Positions 1 through 6,314 of a DNA stretch of 12,006 nt are shown here, piece by piece. The stretch spans positions 1 to 12,006 of the forward strand of contig JALCSJ010000056.1 of the NCBI GenBank assembly GCA_022653215.1. Direction: 5' to 3'. Position numbers and translations under genes: made by a program. The first letter of the stretch is position 1. Every line of letters begins with the position of its first letter. This DNA is from Acidaminococcaceae bacterium. Its GTDB lineage: Bacteria; Bacillota; Negativicutes; Acidaminococcales; Acidaminococcaceae. The notes beneath the pieces are model-generated. The model was not told the origin of the DNA. It ran no database searches and was given only the letters and a program-made list of their open reading frames with translations.

Positions 1-348
1 CTGCATACCGGCACGGGCACTGGCTGTAAGGGCACTGGTAATTAAGGAAGTGCTGGCCATGATGGCAAAGGTAATAAAATATTCTGAGTCATTGACAGAT
101 AAAGTAAACTGGGGTTCTGTAAAAAAATAGTTAAAGGCAAGGATAGATAAAATCGTAGCAAAAATACCGTACCAATAGCCAATAGTGAAACGTGCCGTTA
201 AAATAATGGACAAAATATAGACAACGGCAATATTGGTTTCGGGAAATTTCCATGTGGAAAAAAGCCAGCCAAGACCGGTGGCGGCTGCCACAAAAAAGAT
301 ACTAGTAGCTATATAGCGAACTTTTTCCTGTGCAGTTGTATTGTCCAT
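1..348 (-). CDS. KdpD-like sensor, DUF4118 membrane domain (N-terminal 116 residues, runs off window)
   Basis: The first 116 codons of a leftward gene are visible. An ATG at 346-348 follows a good GGAGGA ribosome binding site. The translation has four hydrophobic segments (about residues 10-29, 38-56, 58-76 and 90-108). It also carries the motif FFTEPQFTLSVNDSEYFITF, which is typical of the DUF4118 membrane domain found in KdpD potassium/turgor sensor kinases. Full-length KdpD has a cytoplasmic KdpD domain and a USP domain before DUF4118; this protein starts directly with DUF4118, so it is a short KdpD-like type. The output domain (histidine kinase or other) lies beyond base 1 and cannot be seen. 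Only 17 bases separate the start codon from an upstream terminator hairpin (366-405), so expression probably depends on readthrough from the gene at 416-1072 or on a promoter inside that gene. Confident on the domain, less so on kinase function. Confidence 0.8.
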   Translation of the reverse strand, partial: MDNTTAQEKVRYIATSIFFVAAATGLGWLFSTWKFPETNIAVVYILSIILTARFTIGYWYGIFATILSILAFNYFFTEPQFTLSVNDSEYFITFAIMASTSLITSALTASARAGMQ

Positions 349-365
349 ATGGAATTCCTCCTAAT

Positions 366-405
366 GAAAAATGCGGCAAAACAGGAATATCCCTATTTTG
401 CCACA
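366..405 (-). terminator. Leftward intrinsic terminator or attenuator between the secreted protein and the KdpD-like gene
   Basis: On the minus strand, arms 392-405 and 372-385 form a stem of about 14 bp (core GGCAAAAUAGG with CCUGUUUUGCC, including U-G pairs), a 6-base loop, and then five U (bases 367-371). Read on the plus strand, two of these pairs become C-A mismatches and no U run follows, so the signal is leftward. It lies directly upstream of the ribosome binding site of the next leftward gene. It could therefore be a partial terminator that lowers downstream expression within an operon. Confidence 0.65.
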
Positions 406-415
406 TTAAGTTACC

Positions 416-1072
416 TTATTTTGCTTTGGCGTGGTTTTGTTCGGCATTTTTAAAAACCATTTGTGCAATGGCAAATTCCCTGCTGTTTTTTGCTAAAGAA
501 ATTTGCGGTAAATTCAAAAAGTCTTGTAAAGAAGCAAGCTCTTTCTTTTCTTTTTGTGCCGCTTGTAAATCAGCTTTAGAAATAGTACCATTAACAGTAT
601 TTTTAATGTAAATCAATGGCTCAATACCAAGGGCTTTTTTTGCGTTTTTGTTTTCGACAACTATGAACATATGTGAACCTGTTATGATGTTATTGCCTAA
701 TTTTTGAGGAATGGAATTAGCAGTGTCCACAGCATGGAAAAGCCCTTCCGGATAACCTGATTTAATAGTTTTTGGAGAAGTAGCTTCCCGCGTATCAAGA
801 ATAACCAAATTTAATTTTTTGGTTTTTACGATGGAGGCACAAACATTATTCAAAGCTTCCATTTTTTCTGTGAGGGCCGGCAATTTGGTTACGGTTCTAT
901 AGAGCTTATCATTTTGCACATATTTTTCGGATTCTAAGACTGTTAGCGCTCCGTTAGGAAGATTGGGAGCGGCTTTTTCTTTGGCATTAACTACATTGCC
1001 GGAAATGTTGGCAGAAATCATTAAAGAACTAACCAGACAAAAAATAGAAAGTATTTTTTTATACGTTTGCAT
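416..1072 (-). CDS. Secreted protein of unknown function (218 aa)
   Basis: I do not recognise this family. The first ~30 residues form a classic signal peptide: MQTYKK, a hydrophobic stretch, then a likely cleavage site after NVVNA. The mature part is Lys-rich, with segments such as KLNLVILDTREATSPKTIKSGYPE and a C-terminal region rich in Lys, Ala, Gln and Glu (about residues 165-218). It has no membrane segments after the signal, no lipobox cysteine and no obvious catalytic motif. Start choice: the ATG at 1070-1072 follows AAGGA at good spacing. A promoter with TTGCGA, 17 bases and TAAAAT lies upstream, and a terminator hairpin follows the stop, so it begins its own transcription unit. The product is probably exported across the cytoplasmic membrane; any partnership with the KdpD-like sensor downstream is a guess from position only. 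Confidence 0.75.
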   Translation of the reverse strand: MQTYKKILSIFCLVSSLMISANISGNVVNAKEKAAPNLPNGALTVLESEKYVQNDKLYRTVTKLPALTEKMEALNNVCASIVKTKKLNLVILDTREATSPKTIKSGYPEGLFHAVDTANSIPQKLGNNIITGSHMFIVVENKNAKKALGIEPLIYIKNTVNGTISKADLQAAQKEKKELASLQDFLNLPQISLAKNSREFAIAQMVFKNAEQNHAKAK

Positions 1073-1104
1073 GTTATCATCCTTTTCTTAAATAACTTTT
1101 CTTT

Positions 1105-1133
1105 ATTTTACTCTTTATTTTTCCTGCTCGCAA
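1105..1133 (-). promoter_or_regulatory. Promoter for the secreted 218-aa protein
   Basis: Minus-strand TTGCGA (1128-1133), a 17-base spacer and TAAAAT (1105-1110) lie about 33 bases upstream of the start codon and downstream of the preceding gene's terminator. This is a near-consensus vegetative promoter, identified by eye. Confidence 0.6.
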
Positions 1134-1143
1134 GTTGTTAGCA

Positions 1144-1190
1144 AAGAAAACCGCTAGGTTAGCTTAAATACTAACTTAGCGGTTTTGTTG
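1144..1190 (-). terminator. Terminator of the repeat-protein gene; copy 1 of a dispersed palindrome
   Basis: Arms 1147-1162 and 1171-1186 form a 16-position stem (core AACCGCTA.GTTAG) around an 8-base loop, with U-rich sequence at the end in both directions. One arm position is G where the other two copies in the window have A; this gives a G-U pair on the plus strand and an A-C mismatch on the minus strand. It lies just after the stop codon of the leftward Pro/Gly-rich protein gene. The same stem recurs at 4731-4778 and 6893-6940. Confidence 0.8.
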
Positions 1191-1224
1191 CATATAAATA
1201 TGTGTTTACAAAGCAAGAAACAAA

Positions 1225-2349
1225 TTACCGGATTAGAGAATCGCTCCAATCAAGAAAAGTTAAATCTTGATCTAAGGCATATGTATACATGTTATTGTAA
1301 TTAAAACGAGCCCTGTTATAAATATCCGGCCAATACAGATTGTAACGTCCGCAGATGACTTCATAACTGACACCGGAAGCATGTTGGTAATAAAGTTCAT
1401 CCATAGTAAGATGGTTATTAGCATTGTTAATTGTCTGCAAAAGGAGAACGAGAAGCAGGTAATCTCCGAAACGAAGGTGATGGCTTCTGCCCCATCCATA
1501 ATATCTGCCAGGCCAGCCAAAGTGGAAGAAAACATCCCTAGGATGACCGTGACGAGGACGATGTCCAAAATGAGGCGGACGAGCAGGTCCGTGTCCCATA
1601 GGAGGACGCATTCCTGGACCGGGTCTGCCTGGACCAGGTCTGTTCATGCCAGGTGGTCTGCCGGGACCGGGACCATAGTTGCCAGGCCGATTAGAAGGAC
1701 CAGGTCTATTCATGCCGGATGGCCTACTTGGAGGACCGGAAGGCCTGCCCATTGAAGAGGGTCTACTGGGACCGGGACCATAGTTGCCAGGTCGATTAGA
1801 AGGACTGGGGCCGTGGTTACCTGGCCTGTTAGAGGGACTGGAAGGCCTGCCCATTGAAGAGGGTCTGCTGGGACCTGGACCATAGTTGCCAGGTCCATTA
1901 GAAGGACCGGGTCTGTTCATGCCAGAGGGCCTGCTAGGACCGGGGCCGTAGTTACCTGGCCTGTTAGAGGGACCGGGTCTATTCATGCCGGATGGCCTAC
2001 TTGGAGGACCGGAAGGCCTGCCCATTGAAGAGGGTCTACTGGGACCGGGACCATAGTTGCCAGGCCGATTAGAAGGACTGGGTCTATTCATGCCGGATGG
2101 CCTACTTGGAGAACCGGAAGGCCTGCCCATTGAAGAGGGCCTGCCGGATGGACGACCTGCAGGTCTGCTTCCAGAGGAAGAACTATGAGGAGGACGTCTT
2201 CTTGAATCATTGTTTTGGTCAGAGGCAGGACCTCCGAAAGAAGGACCGCCACCATTGTGCGCCGCTAAGACTGGCATGGCAAAAGTAACGACGAGAGTTC
2301 CTGTCAAAAGGGTAAGCAATATTTTTTTATGTAAGTTAAACTTAGACAT
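1225..2349 (-). CDS. Secreted Pro/Gly/Arg/Ser-rich repeat protein (374 aa)
   Basis: An exported, low-complexity protein that I cannot assign to a named family. The start is taken as the ATG at 2347-2349 (MSKFNLHKK) because it lies ~8 bases after AAAGGATGGTG; an in-frame ATG four codons upstream overlaps that ribosome binding site. Residues 1-29 are a signal peptide ending MPVLA. Residues ~70-230 are tandem repeats of a 35-aa unit that begins RPSSMGRPSG and ends NRPGNYGPGPS. A Gly/Pro/His/Arg-rich stretch follows (to ~270). The last ~105 residues are different in character: a Trp/Tyr/Phe-rich segment (FHFGWPGRYYGWGR), a short hydrophobic stretch (DYLLLVLLLQ) and a folded-looking acidic/aromatic C-terminus ending LDWSDSLIR. 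The basic repeats suggest binding to an anionic envelope polymer or a structural cell-surface role; this is inference. It has its own promoter and terminator. Confidence 0.8.
   Translation of the reverse strand: MSKFNLHKKILLTLLTGTLVVTFAMPVLAAHNGGGPSFGGPASDQNNDSRRRPPHSSSSGSRPAGRPSGRPSSMGRPSGSPSRPSGMNRPSPSNRPGNYGPGPSRPSSMGRPSGPPSRPSGMNRPGPSNRPGNYGPGPSRPSGMNRPGPSNGPGNYGPGPSRPSSMGRPSSPSNRPGNHGPSPSNRPGNYGPGPSRPSSMGRPSGPPSRPSGMNRPGPSNRPGNYGPGPGRPPGMNRPGPGRPGPGMRPPMGHGPARPPHFGHRPRHGHPRDVFFHFGWPGRYYGWGRSHHLRFGDYLLLVLLLQTINNANNHLTMDELYYQHASGVSYEVICGRYNLYWPDIYNRARFNYNNMYTYALDQDLTFLDWSDSLIR
1660..2142 (-). repeat. Tandem coding repeats, ~105-bp unit, in the secreted protein gene
   Basis: Five units of the Pro/Gly/Arg/Ser repeat lie in a row: three of 35 aa, one of 34 aa and one truncated to 22 aa. 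At DNA level the block 1703-1807 matches 1976-2080 over ~105 bases with one difference by eye. A third copy starts at 2081 and matches for about 60 bases. Such near-identity points to recent unit duplication or gene conversion, so copy number probably varies between strains. The repeat stays in frame throughout. Confidence 0.9.
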
Positions 2350-2389
2350 AATATTCACCATCCTTTACCTACGCATTTTCCTAATATAT

Positions 2390-2418
2390 AGTATATTATA
2401 CAAATTACATTATCTCAA
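2390..2418 (-). promoter_or_regulatory. Promoter for the secreted repeat protein
   Basis: Minus-strand TTGAGA (2413-2418), a 17-base spacer and TATACT (2390-2395) lie about 40 bases upstream of the chosen start. The match to the vegetative consensus and the spacing are both good. Confidence 0.7.
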
Positions 2419-2468
2419 GTGGGTACAACAATCCAAATGGCAGTAGATAGTTTATACTAAAAAGAACT

Positions 2469-2542
2469 TTGAGCTAACAAGAAATACAAACTATAAGAAA
2501 AGTAAACAAAAAACTTGACAATAAATCAATAATGCTTATAAT
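2469..2542 (+). promoter_or_regulatory. amt promoter region: consensus promoter plus a weaker upstream one
   Basis: TTGACA (2515-2520), a 16-base spacer and a perfect TATAAT (2537-2542) give a near-ideal promoter pointing at amt. A second candidate upstream is TTGAGC (2469-2474), 17 bases, TATAAG (2492-2497). Transcripts from the strong promoter should start around 2548-2550, exactly where the terminator hairpin begins. I see no clear GlnR/TnrA-type palindrome or sigma-54 element here. Confidence 0.75.
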
Positions 2543-2547
2543 TGTAT

Positions 2548-2593
2548 AAATAAGGCAGGGAAGCCTTTTTTGGCATCCCTGCCTTATTTTTTT
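2548..2593 (+). terminator. Intrinsic terminator in the amt leader, probable attenuator
   Basis: Arms from 2548 and to 2589 form a long stem (AAGGCAGGGA with UCCCUGCCUU, an A-A mismatch, then GCC with GGC) closed by a six-U loop. Seven T follow (2587-2593). It lies between the strong promoter and the amt ribosome binding site, and no rightward gene precedes it within the window. It is therefore best read as a regulated leader terminator; the alternative is that the promoter-hairpin pair makes a ~45-nt small RNA. A second, weaker hairpin (about 2595-2630, stem CUUUUUGAAAA with UUUUCAGGAAG) follows immediately. Confidence 0.7.
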
Positions 2594-2657
2594 GTCTTTT
2601 TGAAAAAAATGCTTGTTTTCAGGAAGAGTTAAAGGGAATTGTGAGGAGATGGTTGTT

Positions 2658-4700
2658 ATGAAGAAAAGCAGTAAGATTTGTTTTATATTGATATTGGCAG
2701 CAATCGTTATAACAAACTGTGATATGTTTTCTGCCACAGGACTGGCTGCTGCAGTCGGGGACCCTACAGGAGCCAGTTATGTGAAACTAAGTGGCAAAGA
2801 AACTTTGCAAGATGTTGCGACTTTAGCTAGCAAAGCATTTTTGGGGGCAAATTACGTTTGGATTATGATTTGTGCTTTTATGGTTTTTTTCTTTCAGTGT
2901 GGTTTTGCTATGGTAGAAACAGGCTTTTGCCGGGCTAAGAATGCCGCTCATACTATGACTATGAACTTTATGGTTTTCTTAGTGGGTGCTGTTGGTTTTT
3001 ATATTTCAGGTTTTGCTTTTCAAATGGGTGGCTCAGGTGGAGTAGCCTCTTTAGGAACCGGTACGGGTATTTTGGATGCTATGGTTTCTATACCTGGGTT
3101 AGGAGGAGTTGTTGGAACCAAAGGTTTCTTTTTGGCTAATACTTATGATGCCGGTGTATATGCCATGTTCTTTTTCCAGATGGTTTTTATGGATACGACA
3201 GTTACTATTCCTACAGGTTCTATGGCTGAACGGGTGAAATATTCGGCAGTAGTAATTACTTCTTTCTTTATATCCATGGTTTTTTATCCGCTTTTTGCTA
3301 ACTGGGTTTGGGGTGGAGGATGGTTATCTACTTTGGGACAGAACTTTGGTTTGGGTCATGGAGTGGTGGATTTTGCCGGTTCTGCTGTTGTACATTCCAT
3401 GGGTGGTATGTTAGCTTTCGCGGGAGCTATTGTCATTGGCCCACGTATTGGTAAATTTAAAAAAGACGGTACTTCCCGTGCTTTTCCCGGCCATGATATT
3501 CCTATGGCTATAATAGGTACAATTATTTTATTCTTTTGCTGGTTTTCTTTTAATGCAGGATCCACTCTTTCTGCATCCGACTTTCGTTTAAGTGTAGTGG
3601 CGACAAATACGATGATTTCCGGTGCAGTCGGGGGTTTAGTTGCTATGTTCTTTATGTGGCACAAATTTGGTAAACCAGACCCGTCTATGACCGCTAACGG
3701 TAGTTTGGCCGGGTTAGTTGCAGTTACTTCTGCTTGTGCTTTTATTAATGCTGTTGCTGCCGCTATTATAGGTGTTATTTCCGGATTCTTAGTTTGTTAC
3801 GCTGTACCATTTGTGGAGAACAAACTGAAATTAGATGATCCTGTGGGAGCTATTTCGGTACATTGTTTTAACGGTGTATTCGGGGTCATAGCGCTTGGAC
3901 TTTTTGCAGATGGAACGTATGGAGATGGGATTAATGGCGTAGCCGGTGGAGTGCGGGGTTTGTTCTATGGGGATCCGTCTCAGCTTATTGCTCAGCTTAT
4001 TGCGGCGGCTGTTCTAATAATATATGGTTTTGGTGGAGCATATGTATTCTTTAAAATATTGGATAAAGTTTGGGGATTAAGGGTAAATCCGGAAGAAGAA
4101 ATAGAAGGACTGGACTTGCCTGAAATGGGTGGACTTGCTTATCCAGATATGCAACTAATGAAATGTGAACTTGATTCAGTTAGTTCAGATGATGCAGATG
4201 TACCGCAATTATCAAGATTTACAGATTTTAATATGGAGGAGGCTCGTTCTTCTGCAGTTACTCCCATTGTGCCAAGCGAAAAAGCTGTGCCGGTAGTTGA
4301 GGTCTATACTCCGGGGATTAGCAAAGTTAATCCGGGGGCTAAGCTTACAAAGGTTGTGGTACTAATGAAACAGAATAGATTTGACGCATTTAAGCATGCC
4401 ATGAATGAAATAGAAGTAACTGGTATGACAGTTATTAATGTTTTAGGGTGTGGTACTCAAAAGGGACGGACGGAATACTATCGCGGTACTCCCACAGAAA
4501 TGAATTTGCTGCCAAAAATACAGGTGGATATTGTAGTTTCCAAAGTACCGGTGCAAACAGTGATAAATGCTGCTAAAGAAGCACTATATACAGGACATAT
4601 AGGTGACGGAAAAATTTTCGTTTATGATGTTGAAAATGTGGTAAAAATACGTACCGGTGAAGAGGGATACGATGCTCTCCAAGGAGAATCTGACTGTTAA
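2658..4700 (+). CDS. amt: Ammonium transporter with fused C-terminal PII regulatory domain (680 aa)
   Basis: An integral-membrane ammonium channel (Amt/MEP/Rh family) fused to its usual cytosolic regulator. The start at 2658 (MKKSSKICF) follows GAGGAG; an earlier in-frame ATG at 2649 overlaps that site. Residues 1-32 resemble the cleaved signal of AmtB. The Amt core (~60-475) keeps the pore residues: D238 and H246 in DFAGSAVVH, H402 in AISVHCFNG (the twin histidines), and FNAGS at 298-302. A linker (~480-560) with an acidic stretch leads to a complete PII domain (~562-675), with Q601-K602 of the QKG motif, the LLPK motif at 617-620, the B-loop TGHIGDGK (645-652) and KIRTGE (663-668) for ATP/2-oxoglutarate binding. 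In the T-loop the residue equivalent to Tyr46 is kept (Y608), but the uridylylation Tyr51 is Thr (T613). The fusion probably gates the channel in cis in response to ADP/ATP and 2-oxoglutarate. A separate glnK is not visible nearby. Confidence 0.95.
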   Translation: MKKSSKICFILILAAIVITNCDMFSATGLAAAVGDPTGASYVKLSGKETLQDVATLASKAFLGANYVWIMICAFMVFFFQCGFAMVETGFCRAKNAAHTMTMNFMVFLVGAVGFYISGFAFQMGGSGGVASLGTGTGILDAMVSIPGLGGVVGTKGFFLANTYDAGVYAMFFFQMVFMDTTVTIPTGSMAERVKYSAVVITSFFISMVFYPLFANWVWGGGWLSTLGQNFGLGHGVVDFAGSAVVHSMGGMLAFAGAIVIGPRIGKFKKDGTSRAFPGHDIPMAIIGTIILFFCWFSFNAGSTLSASDFRLSVVATNTMISGAVGGLVAMFFMWHKFGKPDPSMTANGSLAGLVAVTSACAFINAVAAAIIGVISGFLVCYAVPFVENKLKLDDPVGAISVHCFNGVFGVIALGLFADGTYGDGINGVAGGVRGLFYGDPSQLIAQLIAAAVLIIYGFGGAYVFFKILDKVWGLRVNPEEEIEGLDLPEMGGLAYPDMQLMKCELDSVSSDDADVPQLSRFTDFNMEEARSSAVTPIVPSEKAVPVVEVYTPGISKVNPGAKLTKVVVLMKQNRFDAFKHAMNEIEVTGMTVINVLGCGTQKGRTEYYRGTPTEMNLLPKIQVDIVVSKVPVQTVINAAKEALYTGHIGDGKIFVYDVENVVKIRTGEEGYDALQGESDC

Positions 4701-4730
4701 AACCGAAAAGAATTGTTATATTTAAGTAAC

Positions 4731-4778
4731 AAGAAAACCGCTAAGTTAGCATTAACACTAACTTAGCGGTTATTTGTA
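4731..4778. terminator. Bidirectional terminator between amt and the oxidoreductase; copy 2 of the dispersed palindrome
   Basis: Perfect 14-bp arms at 4736-4749 and 4758-4771 (AACCGCTAAGTTAG and its complement) enclose an 8-base loop, in the gap between two convergent genes. Its 48 bases match 6893-6940 at 46 positions. The hairpin ends two bases before the oxidoreductase stop codon. Confidence 0.85.
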
Positions 4779-4804
4779 ATTAGTGGGTGACACTGGACTG
4801 ATTC
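4731..4804. repeat. Left copy of ~73-bp direct repeat (candidate attachment site with displaced tRNA-Arg 3' fragment)
   Basis: This copy holds the 48-bp terminator palindrome, 7 diverged bases, then GGTGACACTGGACTGATTC (4786-4804). That last block matches the 3' end of the tRNA-Arg gene (6947-6965) at 17 of 19 positions, in the same orientation and at nearly the same distance from the palindrome. It corresponds to the T-loop-to-acceptor part of the tRNA. Similarity stops beyond 4804. Inside the oxidoreductase gene it encodes the tail NQSSVT. Confidence 0.7.
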
Positions 4805-5856
4805 TGTGCAAAAATCTTCTTTCCGGGGCATTTACTTCTATCATTACCTGGTAGCCAAAAACAATTTTTGCACTGTAAACAAGTGCCGGTATTTGCCCCG
4901 TTTTCGGCATCTTTTACCCAATTGGGATTTATTAAAAGGCCACGACCGATTCCAACCATATCTGCATTAGTACGGACTAAAATATCATCGGCCATTTGTG
5001 GACTGGTAATAAAATTAGCAACAAATACCGGAACATTAATCGCTGCCTTAATTTTTTCGCTGGCATAAATATGTTCCATGTAAGGATAACCAACCGGTTT
5101 ACAGGGAGTGAACATACCAAAGAAACCGGCAGAAATATTAAGATAATTAATATAGGGTTCTAATTTTTTGGCCGTATTAATAGTTGCTTCTAAAGTTGGT
5201 TCAAAAGCCCCCAAACGTATCCCAATAATAAAATCAGAACTAGTAACTAGGCGAATACCTTTTATTATTCTTAAAACAAAAAGTGTTGGATCAGTACCGT
5301 ATTTATCAAGACGCTTATTTACATTTGTATTGAGGAATTGACTAATTAAATAGCCATGAGCACCGTGAAGCTCGATGCCATCATAACCGGCTTTATAAGC
5401 TCTTTCCCCGCTGGAAACAAACTGGTGAATAACAGTTTCTATATCTTCGGAAGACATTTCCTTGCCTTGCAGGGCTTTTCCTGAAAAAGGATTTTTGCAG
5501 GTTAGATTACTTGGACAGAGATTGCCGGTAACGCTCATTATGCCACCATGATGTATCTGAATAATAATTGGTACGTGTTCTCTGTGTACAGCAGTGGCAA
5601 TCTTTTTTAAACCAGGTATTTGATTATCTTCCCAAATGCCTAATTGCTGAAATGATAATTTGCCGGTTTTGCTTACACAAGTGGCTTCCTGAATAATCAA
5701 GCCAACACCACCCTTGGCAATTTTGGTGTAGTGTTCTATGTTTTCAGAAGAAACATAACCATCTTCACGGTATTTAGATGTGACCATGGGAAGACAAACC
5801 ACTCTATTTTTACATATTTGTTTTCCTAATTGGAATTTTTGAAACAATCTTTTCAT
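4780..5856 (-). CDS. Old Yellow Enzyme-family NADH:flavin oxidoreductase (358 aa)
   Basis: An FMN-binding TIM-barrel ene-reductase of the Old Yellow Enzyme superfamily, likely cytosolic, reducing activated C=C bonds (enones, quinone-like or nitro compounds) with NAD(P)H. Family features: an N-terminal barrel start, QIHHGG (100-105), ELHGAHGYLISQFLN (162-176) with the active-site pair H164/H167, KRLDKYG (181-187) and GIGRGLL (302-308) for FMN phosphate. Four cysteines near the end (C326, C329, C332, C343) resemble the cluster-binding region of 2,4-dienoyl-CoA reductase-type members. The protein lacks their second flavin/NAD domain, so whether it holds an Fe-S cluster is uncertain. The start follows AAGGAG. 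It is divergent from the HxlR regulator. The last residues (about 352-357) are encoded by a fragment resembling the tRNA-Arg 3' end, so the C-terminus was probably remodelled on insertion. Physiological substrate unknown. Confidence 0.9.
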   Translation of the reverse strand: MKRLFQKFQLGKQICKNRVVCLPMVTSKYREDGYVSSENIEHYTKIAKGGVGLIIQEATCVSKTGKLSFQQLGIWEDNQIPGLKKIATAVHREHVPIIIQIHHGGIMSVTGNLCPSNLTCKNPFSGKALQGKEMSSEDIETVIHQFVSSGERAYKAGYDGIELHGAHGYLISQFLNTNVNKRLDKYGTDPTLFVLRIIKGIRLVTSSDFIIGIRLGAFEPTLEATINTAKKLEPYINYLNISAGFFGMFTPCKPVGYPYMEHIYASEKIKAAINVPVFVANFITSPQMADDILVRTNADMVGIGRGLLINPNWVKDAENGANTGTCLQCKNCFWLPGNDRSKCPGKKIFAQNQSSVTH

Positions 5857-5891
5857 TTTGTTCTCCTTCTTTATTGCAAAATTTGCTTATA

Positions 5892-5952
5892 TGCAGTATT
5901 ATAGTTTAAATGAATTAAATATAATAGTATGCACTAATTTGTATGATACTAT
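5892..5952. promoter_or_regulatory. Divergent promoter/operator region for oxidoreductase and hxlR
   Basis: Two TATAAT -10 boxes face outward: minus strand at 5898-5903 for the oxidoreductase and plus strand at 5920-5925 for hxlR. Neither has a good -35, which fits activator dependence or tight control. An inverted repeat ATAGTAT (5924-5930) / ATACTAT (5946-5952) covers the hxlR transcription start region. A looser outer symmetry with TGCA ends spans 5892-5933. These are plausible HxlR operator sites, by position and symmetry only. Confidence 0.45.
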
Positions 5953-5971
5953 ATAAAAAGAGAGTGAAATT

Positions 5972-6289
5972 ATGGATAAATTGGAAAAAACTTACCCAAT
6001 AGAATATGCATTAGCGGCCATAGCTGGACATTGGAAAGTAATAATCATCTATTTATTAGGCATTAATAGTGTTATGCGTTATGGGGAACTAAAAAAAAGT
6101 TTGCCAGATATAACACATAAAATGTTGTCCGCTAGTCTTAAAGACCTAACCGAATATGGTGTTGTAAGTAGGAAACAATATGAACAAATTCCCCCTAAAG
6201 TAGAGTATCGTCTAACTGCCAGGGGTAAAGATTTAGTTCCTATCTTAAAGGATTTGTGCCAATGGGGTCTTAAAAACAGGCAAAAATAA
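5972..6289 (+). CDS. HxlR-family winged-helix transcriptional regulator (105 aa)
   Basis: A small dimeric DNA-binding protein of the HxlR/YodB type. The family pattern is complete: PIEYALAAIAGHWKVIIIYL (9-28), a recognition region RYGELKKSLPDITHKMLSASL (36-56), LTEYGVVSRKQYEQIPPKVEYRLTARG (59-85) forming the wing, and a C-terminal dimerisation helix. Length is normal. Most relatives have a redox-sensing Cys before Pro at the N-terminus (Cys-Pro); here it is Tyr8-Pro9. The only cysteine is C96 near the end, so thiol sensing of the YodB/HypR kind at the usual position is not possible. The ribosome binding site is weak (GAGAGTGA). It probably autoregulates and controls the divergent oxidoreductase gene and the FMN reductase 25 bases downstream, with which it forms an operon. 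Inducer unknown. Confidence 0.9.
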   Translation: MDKLEKTYPIEYALAAIAGHWKVIIIYLLGINSVMRYGELKKSLPDITHKMLSASLKDLTEYGVVSRKQYEQIPPKVEYRLTARGKDLVPILKDLCQWGLKNRQK

Positions 6290-6314
6290 AGCTGTATTTG
6301 AAAGGAGAAGTATT

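Noticed and set aside
1381..1755. Rightward open frame of 124 codons, with another leftward frame at 1710-1898, across the repeat gene
   Set aside because: Both are antisense or out-of-frame shadows of the GC-rich repeat region of the secreted protein. Their Arg/Ser/Thr-rich or Pro/Val/Leu repeats mirror the 105-bp unit, and neither has a supporting ribosome binding site.
1660..2142. Possible CRISPR-like or non-coding tandem array
   Set aside because: Units are contiguous without unique spacers, stay in frame and encode a regular Pro/Gly-rich peptide in a secreted protein.
2572..2582. Sigma-54 promoter (GG-N10-GC) upstream of amt
   Set aside because: The nearest GG and GC are only seven bases apart, and the bases belong to the terminator stem.
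2548..2630. Riboswitch or ANTAR-type tandem hairpin in the amt leader
   Set aside because: The first hairpin has an all-U loop and the second a nine-base loop, neither with the A1/G4 hexaloop pattern. There is no room for a ligand aptamer before the terminator.
2474..2737. Leftward open frame of 87 codons across the amt leader
   Set aside because: It overlaps the amt promoter, terminator hairpin and signal-peptide codons antisense, and has no recognisable product.
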